Assembly (NCBI GenBank): GCA_039192515.1
Contig: JBCCXA010000003.1
Location: 1-64,000, forward strand
DNA from: Verrucomicrobiota bacterium
GTDB lineage: Bacteria > Verrucomicrobiota > Verrucomicrobiia > Methylacidiphilales > JBCCWR01
Direction: 5' to 3'
Length of the DNA stretch: 64,000 nucleotides
Below the pieces are notes generated by a model. It was not told where the DNA came from and ran no database searches. It was given only the letters and a program-made list of their open reading frames with translations. The stretch's first letter is position 1; each line of letters begins with the position of its first letter. A program made the translations under genes and the position numbers. Positions 45,290 to 54,542 of the stretch are shown here, in pieces.

Positions 45290-47020
45290 ATGCTGGAAAA
45301 GTATATTATAGAATTGGCTCATAACTCTGGAGCTGCTGACAAAGAACGAACTGCTGAAGTAATTGCGCAAGCCTTACAGCAGCAACAATCCCCCATAGTC
45401 TCATTGATTGATGGAGGATTAGTTGATGAAAAGGAATTTCTCACATCGCTTGCTTCCAGTTTATCGCTTCCCTGGTGGGACGAAGAACAAATAGAATTAT
45501 CAGAAGAATTACAAGAACGCTTTCCTGTTAAATTAGCTATCAAGAATGCTCTCTTGCCTCTGGAGGCTCATGATGGAAGCATTACGGTGCTAACTTGTGA
45601 CCCTTTCAATCTTATGGCACGCCAGGCTGTAGCACGCCATGTTGACGGAACGATCCGCTGGGGCCTTGCTCGCCGCACTCGCATTATCGAGTGTCTCAAA
45701 GATAGCTACGGTATAGGAGCGGAGACTTTTGAACAGATCATGGCTGAAGGTGGAGGCCTCTCAGGATTTGAGGATGTTTCTCAAGAAGTTACCAATCTCG
45801 ATGAAGATGACTCTGAAGCTTCTGTTGCACGCTTTGTAAACCAGATCATCCGCGAAGCTCTAGATCAGCGAGCGACTGATATTCACATCGAACCTCTCGA
45901 AGATGACTTACGGATTCGCTATCGCATCGACTCTGTTCTGCACGAAGTCCCTATCCCTTCACAAATCAAGCTTCTCAAAGCTACACTTATCTCTCGTCTT
46001 AAAATTATGGCGAATCTCGACATTGCGGAGAGACGACTTCCTCAAGATGGCCGTATCAACCTTGAACTAGCAGGCCAGGCCATAGATGTTCGTATTGCTA
46101 CAATCCCTTCTGTAGCAGGGGAGTCTGTAAGTCTTCGTCTGCTTGGCTCAAGACAGTTCACTCTCACTCAACTTGGCCTAAGCAAGGAAGATGAACCTGT
46201 TATCAAAGAACTCTTGGCCATGCCCAATGGTATTATCCTTATGACTGGGCCAACTGGCAGTGGCAAATCCACTACTCTTTATACTTTACTATCTTGTCTC
46301 AATACCAAAGATCGTCGAATCGTCACTATCGAAGATCCTGTTGAGTATAAACTACCGGGAGTCATTCAAATAGCAGTAAAGCCGGAAATCAACTTAACCT
46401 TCGCGGCTGGCTTGCGCTCTATCTTGCGGGGCGACCCAAATGTCATTATGGTGGGAGAGATGCGGGATGTTGAGACTGGAGAAACCGCTATACGCGCAGC
46501 ACTGACAGGACACCTCGTTTTCTCCACCTTGCATACTAACGATGCTGTTGGTGGTATTATCCGATTAATAGATATGGGTATTGATCCTTACCTAGTCTGT
46601 TCTTCTGTGCGCGCTTTCATTGCTCAGCGGTTGGTGCGTGTACTGTGCCAAGAATGCATGCAGCCCCATAGCTATTCACCTGATTACTTGAATTCCATAG
46701 GTTTTCCTGCTACTGGATTTGATAAAGCCATGTCACACAGCGGCTGTGAGAAGTGCCGATTCACAGGCTATGAGGGGCGTACTGCTATTCTGGAAATTTG
46801 CCGCATGACAGATGCTGTGCAAGAGCTCGTGCAGCAGGGCAAGACTGCTGCAGAAATCAGAGCAATGGCACTACATGAAGGTATGAATACCCTAAGGCAA
46901 GCAGGTTTTGCCAAAGTGCAGGAGGGCCTCACTACTATCGAAGAAGTGCTTCGTGTTACCATGGAAGACAGCGAAGAAGAAGAAAGGGAAAAGAGAAAGC
47001 TATTTGCCTCTACTTCTTAA
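45290..47020 (+). CDS. gspE: Type II secretion ATPase GspE
   Basis: Cytoplasmic hexameric ATPase that powers pseudopilus assembly. N-terminal MshEN/GspE-N domain (~1-150), then the ATPase domain: Walker A GPTGSGKST at residues 320-328 (Lys326), Asp box, Walker B ILRGDPNVIMVGEMRD, His box TALTG-like HLVFSTLHTNDA. A zinc-type tetracysteine is at Cys453/456 and Cys486/489 (LCQECM, GCEKCR), typical of GspE and PilB. 576 residues. It opens a run of twelve same-strand genes, and its placement with gspF, G, H, I, J, K and D makes GspE more likely than PilB. Confidence 0.94.
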   Translation: MLEKYIIELAHNSGAADKERTAEVIAQALQQQQSPIVSLIDGGLVDEKEFLTSLASSLSLPWWDEEQIELSEELQERFPVKLAIKNALLPLEAHDGSITVLTCDPFNLMARQAVARHVDGTIRWGLARRTRIIECLKDSYGIGAETFEQIMAEGGGLSGFEDVSQEVTNLDEDDSEASVARFVNQIIREALDQRATDIHIEPLEDDLRIRYRIDSVLHEVPIPSQIKLLKATLISRLKIMANLDIAERRLPQDGRINLELAGQAIDVRIATIPSVAGESVSLRLLGSRQFTLTQLGLSKEDEPVIKELLAMPNGIILMTGPTGSGKSTTLYTLLSCLNTKDRRIVTIEDPVEYKLPGVIQIAVKPEINLTFAAGLRSILRGDPNVIMVGEMRDVETGETAIRAALTGHLVFSTLHTNDAVGGIIRLIDMGIDPYLVCSSVRAFIAQRLVRVLCQECMQPHSYSPDYLNSIGFPATGFDKAMSHSGCEKCRFTGYEGRTAILEICRMTDAVQELVQQGKTAAEIRAMALHEGMNTLRQAGFAKVQEGLTTIEEVLRVTMEDSEEEEREKRKLFASTS

Positions 47021-47057
47021 ATTAAATTAATTTTCACTACTACTCGTTTGAAGTTTT

Positions 47058-48290
47058 ATGCCCATTTTCGTTTATGAAGCCCTAAAATCTAGTGGAGCTA
47101 GAACATCGGGATCAATCACAGCTACAACTAAACAAGAAGCTTTCCGCCTTGTCATGAAACAAGGCCTTCAGCCAGTCACTCTTAAAAGCGAAAAAGAAGA
47201 CACTTCCTTCGCCAAGCGTATTTTAAGACAATCTAGCGACGGCGGGGCAACACTCTCAAATCGTGAATTGCTTTTTCTCACGGAAGATTTATCCGATCTC
47301 CTCGATGCTGGCCTACAACTTGAACCCGCTCTAAAAACCTTGGAGAAACGTAAAGGGTCCCCCAGGCTCACTCAGATCACAGAGGCTCTAAGAAATCAAG
47401 TCCGCGAGGGAACATCCTTCTCGCATGCCCTCAAAACCACTTCTAAAAGTTTTAATGACCTCTACTGTTCTGTGGTAGAAGCAGGCGAGTTATCGGGGAC
47501 TTTGCCTCAGATTTTGCAAAGACAAGCTCAATACCTTTCTGCTCAAATGGACCTTGCTAGCAAAGTCCGAAGTGCTCTGATATACCCAGCTTTCCTCATC
47601 GTCGTTGGAGCACTACTGATTATCATTTTTGTCACGTTCCTTGTTCCCCAACTCACAGAATTACTTACCCAAACCGGTAATGACCTACCGATGACTACCC
47701 GAGTACTAATAACCACCAGTGATTTCATGATCGAATATTGGTGGGCAATCTTTACAGTATTTATTCTGATTTTATTAGGCATTTGGCAATTTTTATCCAA
47801 ACCTGCCGGCCTTAAATGGTGGCACACGAATCAGCTCAAAGTTCCCTTATTCGGCCCTGTGTTAGAAACGCGTGTTTATACTCAGCTCACTTTCACCCTG
47901 GGAACTCTCATAGCCAACGGAATCCCTCTACTCAAATCACTACAGCTGACCAATCGAGGAACACCCAACTTATTTTTACAAGAACGCTTCCACGCAGTAG
48001 AAAGCATTGTCGAAGAGGGAGGCAGCTTAAGCTACGCCGCTAAAAAGCATCAAGCCCTTCCCAGTGAGATTATTGATATGATTAACGTAGGTGAACAAAC
48101 TGGCAATCTTGGACCCTCATTGCTCAAAATCTCTAATCGCTTCGAAAAAGACCTCAATGAAAAGCTTATCAAAATGACCACACTTATTCAACCAGTGATC
48201 ATTGTATTCATGGCTTTAATCATTGGTCTCGTGGCCTTCTCCATTTTCGACGCCATTTTCAGCACGGTACAATCGCTTAGCATACGTTAA
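47058..48290 (+). CDS. gspF: Type II secretion inner-membrane platform protein GspF
   Basis: 410 residues, inner-membrane platform that couples GspE to pseudopilus assembly. Two T2SF domains are separated by membrane segments: TM1 about 170-195, TM2 about 225-245, TM3 about 375-400. Typical motifs appear twice, as EDLSDLLDAGLQLEPAL and TLGTLIANGIPLLKSL, along with VVEAGELSGTLP and MINVGEQTGNLGPSL. It starts 37 bp after gspE. PilC could be confused with it, but the operon context favours GspF. Confidence 0.94.
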   Translation: MPIFVYEALKSSGARTSGSITATTKQEAFRLVMKQGLQPVTLKSEKEDTSFAKRILRQSSDGGATLSNRELLFLTEDLSDLLDAGLQLEPALKTLEKRKGSPRLTQITEALRNQVREGTSFSHALKTTSKSFNDLYCSVVEAGELSGTLPQILQRQAQYLSAQMDLASKVRSALIYPAFLIVVGALLIIIFVTFLVPQLTELLTQTGNDLPMTTRVLITTSDFMIEYWWAIFTVFILILLGIWQFLSKPAGLKWWHTNQLKVPLFGPVLETRVYTQLTFTLGTLIANGIPLLKSLQLTNRGTPNLFLQERFHAVESIVEEGGSLSYAAKKHQALPSEIIDMINVGEQTGNLGPSLLKISNRFEKDLNEKLIKMTTLIQPVIIVFMALIIGLVAFSIFDAIFSTVQSLSIR

Positions 48291-48392
48291 CCAGCGGAAA
48301 TTTAATAAAAAACACCAAGCTTTCTTATGAAAACTCCGATATTCCTCTCTTGATTGTAAGGGTAATCATTGATAGTATTTACACTGTTTTAC

Positions 48393-49448
48393 ATGAAATA
48401 TAGGAGTATTAGCATCTCTTTGTTTTTAGCCAGCCTTTTCTCAATTGCTGTGGCTCATGCGTATAATGCTTATCCCTCTAGCTATACCTGGTATCCAAAC
48501 GCTGCAATCCCTAAAGCTTCACCCATTTGGATTCAAAATACCACGGCGCAGCAACCCAATAGTTACCTTGCGACAGAAACTTTTAGCTACACGCCTCAAT
48601 CAGAAACCAAAGGTTTGGATCTGGCTGTGACGGTCTATTTCAATGAAAATGTGGGAAGCTTTTTGAGAGTATATTGGCATTCTCCTTACAGCGTCAGGGC
48701 TCTTTCTGAAAATCTTTTTGAAGGTATAAGCATGCCTAACCAGCGTATCCTTTTAATACCCTATGAAGAACTCAGCAATTTTGGGGACATTATCTTCCAG
48801 TCTGGTGAAAAAGAGCACAGTCTTATTAAAGTGAAATTCCAGTGGCTGCGCCCTCAGGTAGTCAGTATTCCTAAAAAATTTGACCGCACTGCGCTCATTG
48901 ACTCTGAGGGACAGACATATACCAAATATGAGTCAGAGGGTCATGCCCCTCTGGAAATTGAAGATGAGTATTGGGCTGATATTGTCAGGGCACCTCTTAT
49001 CTCTCTGCCAGAGAGAATAGAAGATATTGTTGAATTTGTTTTTGAATTGGAGGAAATACCTAACATTGCTCGCTTAGAAGCCCAATTTGCCGGGCTTCCC
49101 CTTCTTGGCAAAGCAGATGTTTGGCTCAATGACACCAACTTGGGCTCTCTTAACTTACGTGTCCCTAGCCTTTCAGATGAGGGCTATAATTGGAACGATC
49201 AGCTTGAATATGTTGGCTGGAGAGAAGGGGCTATGCTTATTCATCCTGCCATGCTTGTCGAGGGGACCAATCGCGTAATCATTGATTGGAATAATCCAGA
49301 CTTCCCTCGAGATGCCACACCAGTAGCTGTTCGAGACCTCGTCCTGGAATTAAGTTATGCAGAGCCACCGGAGCTAAAATTTCGCGAACCAAGTGGGGCA
49401 ATGATACGTCCAACTGAAATCCTTTCCCCAGATTACAACTCAGAGTAA
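48393..49448 (+). CDS. Exported protein of unknown function inside the type II secretion operon
   Basis: 351 residues. Start at the ATG 48393, giving a signal peptide (MKYRSISISLFLASLFSIAVAHA, cleavage about residue 23); an upstream TTG would add 8 residues. The mature protein is beta-rich, with WPNA/W-I-Q-N patterns early and two related WLNDTNLGSLNLRVP-type beta-strand segments later that recall a galactose-binding/jelly-roll fold. No catalytic motif, transmembrane helix or cysteine-rich part is visible. It lies between gspF and gspG, where no standard Gsp gene belongs. It could be an accessory secretin-pilot or a secreted substrate. I do not recognise a family. Confidence 0.6.
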   Translation: MKYRSISISLFLASLFSIAVAHAYNAYPSSYTWYPNAAIPKASPIWIQNTTAQQPNSYLATETFSYTPQSETKGLDLAVTVYFNENVGSFLRVYWHSPYSVRALSENLFEGISMPNQRILLIPYEELSNFGDIIFQSGEKEHSLIKVKFQWLRPQVVSIPKKFDRTALIDSEGQTYTKYESEGHAPLEIEDEYWADIVRAPLISLPERIEDIVEFVFELEEIPNIARLEAQFAGLPLLGKADVWLNDTNLGSLNLRVPSLSDEGYNWNDQLEYVGWREGAMLIHPAMLVEGTNRVIIDWNNPDFPRDATPVAVRDLVLELSYAEPPELKFREPSGAMIRPTEILSPDYNSE

Positions 49449-49471
49449 CCAGAAATAACAACTAGCTAAAA

Positions 49472-49921
49472 ATGAATTCGAAGAAATTAATCACTTACTT
49501 AAGCAAAAGAAATACGCACTCCAAAGCCGGCTTCACCTTGGTAGAAATCATGATCGTATTGGCCATTATCATGGTCCTCATAGGCTTTGCTGTTAACCGA
49601 ATGGCGGGAGTGGGAGATGCCGCTAAAATTACGCGTGCTGACGCAGATATTGGCAATATTGCTGCAGCCATAAGGGTTTATGAATCTGGCAACTTACAAC
49701 CACCAAGCTCTTCCCAAGGCTTGAATGCCTTGGTTAATAGACCTAGCCCTGCACCTAGAAGATGGACCCAGCTTATGGATAGCGTACCTCTAGACCCATG
49801 GGGGATAGAATACCAATATCGTTACCCGGGGAAGAAGAACCCTAAAGGGTTTGACTTGTTTTCAAAAGGACCGGATCGTATCGAAAATACTGAGGATGAC
49901 ATTGGCAACTGGGATAATTAG
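49472..49921 (+). CDS. gspG: Major pseudopilin GspG
   Basis: 149 residues. Prepilin cleavage site KAG|FTLVE with the Glu5, hydrophobic helix, then the characteristic C-terminal GspG domain: SSSQGLNALVNRPSPAP, DPWGIEYQYRYPG, and the calcium-site segment FDLFSKGPDRIENTEDDIGNW. Inserted between the unknown exported protein and GspH. The leader peptide of about 21 residues is long. Major pseudopilin that forms the piston-like fibre in the periplasm. Confidence 0.95.
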   Translation: MNSKKLITYLSKRNTHSKAGFTLVEIMIVLAIIMVLIGFAVNRMAGVGDAAKITRADADIGNIAAAIRVYESGNLQPPSSSQGLNALVNRPSPAPRRWTQLMDSVPLDPWGIEYQYRYPGKKNPKGFDLFSKGPDRIENTEDDIGNWDN

Positions 49922-49929
49922 CAAATCAT

Positions 49930-50475
49930 GTGAAGCCTACTCCCTTCAGCCTCCCGCATTTATTCAATAAGAGTTATTCCCTTGCAAAGAGAAGCTCCAA
50001 AAGAGCTTTCACGTTAGTTGAGATATTCGTTGCTATATTTGTTATCATCATGTTGGTTGGCATTTCTATTCCCAATCTAAGCCACTATTTGACGAACGAA
50101 GCATTGAGGAAAACATCTCGAGAATTTAAATTGCTCAGTCGAACTGCTTACTTGGAAGCCATCCAAGGCTTTAAAGCAACCCAAATCCGTCTGGATCCTC
50201 TAAGCCTAACAATCGTCTACAAAGAGAGCCCTGAGAGTGCCTTAAAAACCATGCAATTTGCTAACGGAGTAAACTATGAGTTTAAATACTGGGAGGATTC
50301 AAGGTGGAGAGTTCCAATTCGGAATGATGAAGAGAACCAGCAGTATTGGACCTTTGACCCATCTGGCCTCTGTGAACCCCTACAGATCCGCTTCACAAAG
50401 GATGAATCATGGATAGAGCTGACTATGGACCCACTAACTGGCAACCCCTCTGATGAAGCCTATTACTTAGAGTAA
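49930..50475 (+). CDS. gspH: Minor pseudopilin GspH-like
   Basis: 181 residues, GTG start at 49930. Prepilin signature KRAFTLVEIF; Ala rather than Gly at position -1 of the cleavage site is unusual. The leader is about 26 residues. Then a hydrophobic helix and a small beta domain (PNLSHYLTNEALRKTSREFKLLSRTAY matches GspH N-terminal pattern). It is 8 bp after gspG and 5 bp before gspI. Confidence 0.82.
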   Translation: MKPTPFSLPHLFNKSYSLAKRSSKRAFTLVEIFVAIFVIIMLVGISIPNLSHYLTNEALRKTSREFKLLSRTAYLEAIQGFKATQIRLDPLSLTIVYKESPESALKTMQFANGVNYEFKYWEDSRWRVPIRNDEENQQYWTFDPSGLCEPLQIRFTKDESWIELTMDPLTGNPSDEAYYLE

Positions 50476-50480
50476 AAAAC

Positions 50481-50891
50481 ATGCAATTTCTTATTAAACG
50501 ACACGAGAGATCCCATAAAAAAAAGAAAGCTTTTGCCTTGGTTGAAGTGATTCTTGCTACCATCCTCTTTAGCTTTGTCATTATTGGAACGGTCAAGGCC
50601 TTCAACGGCACAGTCTCGGCTCATAATATTACATCACGCCAAGCATTCATGAGAGATAAGGTCCAATCCCAACTTGCCCTCATCAAATCAGAACGTCGTA
50701 TAGAGGAAATGGAAGAAACCACTGACCCTGATGAAGATGGGGTTTATTATGTTAAAAAAGTGGAGTCCCTAGAGGACTTTGAAAACCAGGATAACGAAAC
50801 TATCGACGGTATCTATGTCATTCGTATTAAGGCGGTTTGGCAAAGTGCTAATGAAGAGTACTCTGCGGAGACATACTTTTACCAGCAATGA
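50481..50891 (+). CDS. gspI: Minor pseudopilin GspI-like
   Basis: 136 residues. Prepilin motif KKAFALVEVILATILFSFVIIG, again with Ala at -1 instead of Gly. A short helical leader and a small domain follow. It overlaps gspJ by 4 bp (ATGA). The assignment rests on position between gspH and gspJ and on the prepilin helix; the family signature outside it is weak. Confidence 0.78.
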   Translation: MQFLIKRHERSHKKKKAFALVEVILATILFSFVIIGTVKAFNGTVSAHNITSRQAFMRDKVQSQLALIKSERRIEEMEETTDPDEDGVYYVKKVESLEDFENQDNETIDGIYVIRIKAVWQSANEEYSAETYFYQQ

Positions 50892-51628
50892 TTATGCAAA
50901 AGAAAAGGAAACAGCTCTCAAAAGGGCGCAGGAAAGGACTCACTCTAGTAGAAGTCTGCTTAGCACTTGCCGTCATGATGATGATCATCCCTGCTGTCTA
51001 CTCAATCATTTATACCATTGCAGGTTCAACACCCGAAATTCACAGCCTAAGGTCTCGTTCTGCACAATTACATGGCTATGTTGAACTATGCCGTTCCACT
51101 CTCTTAAACTTACCCCCCACCTCCAGAATACAAGGGACCATTGAAAAAATAGACGGCCGAGATACCGCAGCTCTTAGGATCACCACTCCTCCCGAAAATT
51201 TACTAATCGGAGAGCGCAGCGAGTTAGCTGAAGAACTCCAATTTACAACGAGAGCTCGCCTTGGTGGCGGAGTTGATTTAGGCATTAATATTGTCCTACC
51301 AAGTGATGAAGTGCAAAGCGATGAGGAAGAGGAAAAATGGTTGCCACTTCTGCCGGAAATTATAGATAATGTGCAGTGGCGCTACTTTGATGCAAGAAGC
51401 CAACAATGGCGCGATGAATGGCGCACTTTCAACAGCCGCCCTACATTAGTAGAACTGACCTTCGTCACTTTCGAGGACTCTAAGTCTAAAATCCCAACAT
51501 CTAATGTATTTTGGTTACCACCTATTACCCCACAACGAGAACAATCAATTAATGATACCCCAGAAAACGAATCATCAGAAAATGAGGATGATGATGATGA
51601 CGATGAAGTGAGAGAGGAAGATTCTTAA
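50888..51628 (+). CDS. gspJ: Minor pseudopilin GspJ-like
   Basis: 246 residues. Cleavage site RKG|LTLVEVCLALAVMMM with Leu rather than Phe at +1. The rest includes EIIDNVQWRYFDARSQQWRDEW, the usual GspJ motif (F/Y-D-x-x-x-x-W). The C-terminal ~40 residues are extremely acidic (SENEDDDDDDEVREEDS), a feature not normal in GspJ and possibly a calcium or partner-binding tail. Overlaps gspI by 4 bp. Confidence 0.82.
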   Translation: MIMQKKRKQLSKGRRKGLTLVEVCLALAVMMMIIPAVYSIIYTIAGSTPEIHSLRSRSAQLHGYVELCRSTLLNLPPTSRIQGTIEKIDGRDTAALRITTPPENLLIGERSELAEELQFTTRARLGGGVDLGINIVLPSDEVQSDEEEEKWLPLLPEIIDNVQWRYFDARSQQWRDEWRTFNSRPTLVELTFVTFEDSKSKIPTSNVFWLPPITPQREQSINDTPENESSENEDDDDDDEVREEDS

Positions 51629-51661
51629 ACCTATTTCAAGCACTTGAACTTTCGTATCAAG

Positions 51662-52708
51662 ATGATAACAGCATTTAAATTATTTAGAGAATATCGTAGC
51701 AAGCTAGGAAGCAAAAAGGGGTCCTTCTTAATCTTAGTTCTATGGGCGATGGCCTTTCTCACGTTTCTATCCATTGAGCTCATGCAACAAGTCAGTGTCG
51801 ACATCGATATCGAAAGTGCTAAAGAGAAAAACTTTCGCGCCTTACAATTAGCCGAAATGGGCCTTGCTTTTGGTCTTCACCCGGATATTGAGGATGATGA
51901 CCCTCTACTGAAACAAGAAATTAATAACATAGAATCCTTCGATGTCCTCAGAACAACCGAGGAAAGCAAATTAAATATCAACGAGCTCCTCAAAGAGGCT
52001 AACAACAAACAGGGCCCTCAAAAGCTGAGAGGAATTTTTAGCGAATGGGGCATGAGCAGTTCGGAGATAGACGAACTAATCGATAAACTGCTAGATTGGA
52101 TTGATGAAGGTGATTTAACTCGATTAAATGGAGCAGAAGCCGATGAGTATATAAACGCTGGATTGCGACGAACACCACGCAATTTATTATTCCAAACAGT
52201 TGATGAGATGCAACACGTCATGGGCATAGGAGTTTTGAATGAATACCAACCGAACTGGCCTGATTTTTTTACAGTCTATGGCAGTGGGCAGCTTGATATA
52301 TCCGAGGCTAATGCAGAAACCATTTCAAGTTTCCTAAGTATTAACATTTCTGACGCAGAGTCTTTCATCATCATTAGAGATGGAAACGATGGAATCCCTA
52401 AGACAGATGATGACTATGATTTTGAAGACATTGAAGATGCCATGAATTCACTCGGGCTCTCAAGAGCAGATGAGCGAGAGCGAGTTGGACAACTCATTAC
52501 TTTAGATGGAAGTGTCAAAAGAATTGTTAGCACAGGAAAAATTAGCGCTCTCGACTCAGATGAAGGCTTTTCTTTCTATGAAAGGAAAATTACTGTAATT
52601 ATGCAAGGAGGAGGTCAGGGGCAAAGTAATAATGCATCGCCTGGATCGAATCCTAGCCGCACGAGGGGCAGCTCTAATAGTCAGTTTATAAAATGGCAAA
52701 TCGAATAA
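51662..52708 (+). CDS. gspK: Minor pseudopilin GspK-like
   Basis: 348 residues from the ATG at 51662 (a TTG at 51644 adds 6). The leader ends KKG, followed by SFLILVLWAMAFLTFLSIEL, without Glu at +5, as is usual in GspK, the tip subunit. A helical domain inserted in the beta domain (LNINELLKEA, SSSEIDELIDKLLDWIDEGD) matches GspK (helix-hairpin-helix-like). The C-terminus is Ser/Asn/Gly-rich. Overlaps gspL by 16 bp. Confidence 0.85.
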   Translation: MITAFKLFREYRSKLGSKKGSFLILVLWAMAFLTFLSIELMQQVSVDIDIESAKEKNFRALQLAEMGLAFGLHPDIEDDDPLLKQEINNIESFDVLRTTEESKLNINELLKEANNKQGPQKLRGIFSEWGMSSSEIDELIDKLLDWIDEGDLTRLNGAEADEYINAGLRRTPRNLLFQTVDEMQHVMGIGVLNEYQPNWPDFFTVYGSGQLDISEANAETISSFLSINISDAESFIIIRDGNDGIPKTDDDYDFEDIEDAMNSLGLSRADERERVGQLITLDGSVKRIVSTGKISALDSDEGFSFYERKITVIMQGGGQGQSNNASPGSNPSRTRGSSNSQFIKWQIE

Positions 52709-53946
52709 ATAAAAGTTCTAAACAAGCCACAAAAGCGAATGACCTTTTGATACCTTACATGGATCAATGGGAACTATGGCGTTTTTCTGGTCAGACAGCT
52801 CAAAAAATCGCATCCCATGCTAATCTGAGCGAGCTAAGTCTCGTGAATCGTCCTGCTTTTGTTATCCCACAACAGTTCCTAAATACAGTTGATTTATGGA
52901 TCCTTACTCAAGATCAGGAGCTTGTCGGGGATATGGTTCATTTACAGCTAGAGAATCGAGGAGTCTTCAGCAACCCAGATGAAGTTCCCATCTATAGTTT
53001 TCGATCTCTGTTACAAGATCAGTCCCGAACTTTAACTCTAACTACTTCACTCGATTCTTCTTTTCCAGAGCAATGGGCTCTCCCAGAATTCAGTAAATTT
53101 GATACTGCTATTAACTATTTCCCCTTTCCCAAGAATAGATGGACCATCTGGAGGGAATTCAACCGTTATATAGCCGTTCTTACAAACGATAATCAGGTCG
53201 TTTATTCCCAAGCCCTATCGGTTCAAACACTCGATGCTGACTTTGCCACTGAGTTGCGTTGCATCACTTTCCAACTTCTCACCGATAATATCGCGCCAGA
53301 AACTATTGGCATCACCTTTTGGTCTCCCATAAGCCCTCATGAAAAATTAGTTATCGAGAATAGCTTAAGCCTTCCTATTGAGGAAGCTCCTAGACCTACT
53401 CCTGTCCCACCTAAACAGTCCTTTAACCTTACACCTGCAGCTGTGCGCATTAAACAAGCAGTAAGCAAGCGCTTTGCACAATATCGCAATTTGGGTATCT
53501 TGTTAGGCGGTTTATATCTTTTGGCAACCCTAGGATTTGGAAGTTACCTCTTTGTTGAAAAGAGGGAAATTGATCAGGCCAAAGCTTCTGTTGCGAAGAG
53601 CCGGCCGATCATTCAAGAAGTTCAGCAGTCCCTTAACTTGTGGGATGACTTGCAACCAGTTGTAGACAAAAACCTACATCCACTTTACGTGCTAAAGACG
53701 ATTACAGATGCACTGCCAAAGGAAGGTGTCCGTATCACAGAATTTAAGCAAAGTAGTTACTACGAAACCTTTATTAAAGGTGAGGCTAAAAATAGTGGTC
53801 TCGCATCAAGTTATATTGCAAAAATAGACGGCGATACTTTTTTCCCCGGATATAATTGGACAGGGAAACAACCCTCACAAAATAAAAACAATACTTGGTC
53901 TTTCTCACAAAGTACCACACACCCAAATGCCCCAGCTAAAGAATAG
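52693..53946 (+). CDS. gspL: GspL-like inner-membrane protein
   Basis: 417 residues. Cytoplasmic N-terminal part (~1-265) corresponds to the GspL actin-like/PilM-like region, though its nucleotide motifs are hard to see. A transmembrane segment (~272-292, LGILLGGLYLLATLGFGSYLF) and a periplasmic ferredoxin-like region (~300-417; VLKTITDALPKEGVRITEF) follow, as in GspL/PilN. It lies between gspK and gspM. It overlaps gspK by 16 bp and gspM by 20 bp. The divergence of the N-terminal half makes the name a position-supported call. Confidence 0.7.
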   Translation: MANRINKSSKQATKANDLLIPYMDQWELWRFSGQTAQKIASHANLSELSLVNRPAFVIPQQFLNTVDLWILTQDQELVGDMVHLQLENRGVFSNPDEVPIYSFRSLLQDQSRTLTLTTSLDSSFPEQWALPEFSKFDTAINYFPFPKNRWTIWREFNRYIAVLTNDNQVVYSQALSVQTLDADFATELRCITFQLLTDNIAPETIGITFWSPISPHEKLVIENSLSLPIEEAPRPTPVPPKQSFNLTPAAVRIKQAVSKRFAQYRNLGILLGGLYLLATLGFGSYLFVEKREIDQAKASVAKSRPIIQEVQQSLNLWDDLQPVVDKNLHPLYVLKTITDALPKEGVRITEFKQSSYYETFIKGEAKNSGLASSYIAKIDGDTFFPGYNWTGKQPSQNKNNTWSFSQSTTHPNAPAKE

Positions 53947-54481
53947 AGAAAAACGTCTCATCATTATGTTCGGAGGAATCCTGCTGCTCCTTGGCAATTA
54001 TATGCTTTGGGAAAAAATGGCCATGACTAGATCGCAAATCATAGAAGACCGGAAAAACCTTGAGCTACATCGGCGAGAAGCTGAAATGTGGATGAAGCAA
54101 CGAGATGAAGCAACTGCCAAGCGAGATTGGATCCAAAGCCATCAGCCTACCATGGAGATTGATTCAGGCGTTGCAACCAGCGAACTTTTGAAATTAGCTA
54201 CTGATAGGGCAAAAGAACACGAACTAACCATAGAAAAAAATAGTCTTGGTAAGACTATTCCTAACAGCATCTATGACGAAATCTCTATCGACCTAGAAGC
54301 AACAGGTTCTATGGAAAAAATCACAAAATGGGCCCATTCCATTTACAGTCCCTCCGAATTCCGACTTTTTAAACATTTTTCTTTGAATAGTACGGCAGAT
54401 CCCGATAAACTAAAAATAAAAGTAACTGTCGCCCAATGGTTTAAGCCATCTGGGGTATTAGATAATGAGGATTCGGAATAG
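53927..54481 (+). CDS. gspM: GspM-like inner-membrane protein
   Basis: 184 residues. An N-terminal transmembrane segment (residues ~11-27, LIIMFGGILLLLGNYMLWE) precedes a coiled-coil of about 60 residues and a small ferredoxin-like domain, the layout of GspM/PilO. It lies directly after gspL with a 20-bp overlap. This is the usual partner of GspL in the inner-membrane platform. The assignment is supported mainly by topology and position. Confidence 0.72.
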   Translation: MPQLKNREKRLIIMFGGILLLLGNYMLWEKMAMTRSQIIEDRKNLELHRREAEMWMKQRDEATAKRDWIQSHQPTMEIDSGVATSELLKLATDRAKEHELTIEKNSLGKTIPNSIYDEISIDLEATGSMEKITKWAHSIYSPSEFRLFKHFSLNSTADPDKLKIKVTVAQWFKPSGVLDNEDSE

Positions 54482-54491
54482 TTAAAAATTT

Positions 54492-54509
54492 AATATTTTT
54501 TAAAATATT
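54492..54509. other. AT-only hairpin between gspM and the Pro/Arg-rich gene
   Basis: AATATTTT (54492-54499), TT, AAAATATT (54502-54509) form an AT-only dyad in the 61-bp gap after gspM. It could act as a weak terminator or a processing site, but its low stability makes this uncertain. The next gene starts 33 bp later. Confidence 0.3.
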
Positions 54510-54542
54510 TACCAACTAGCCATCGATTAAGCATGCATCTTT

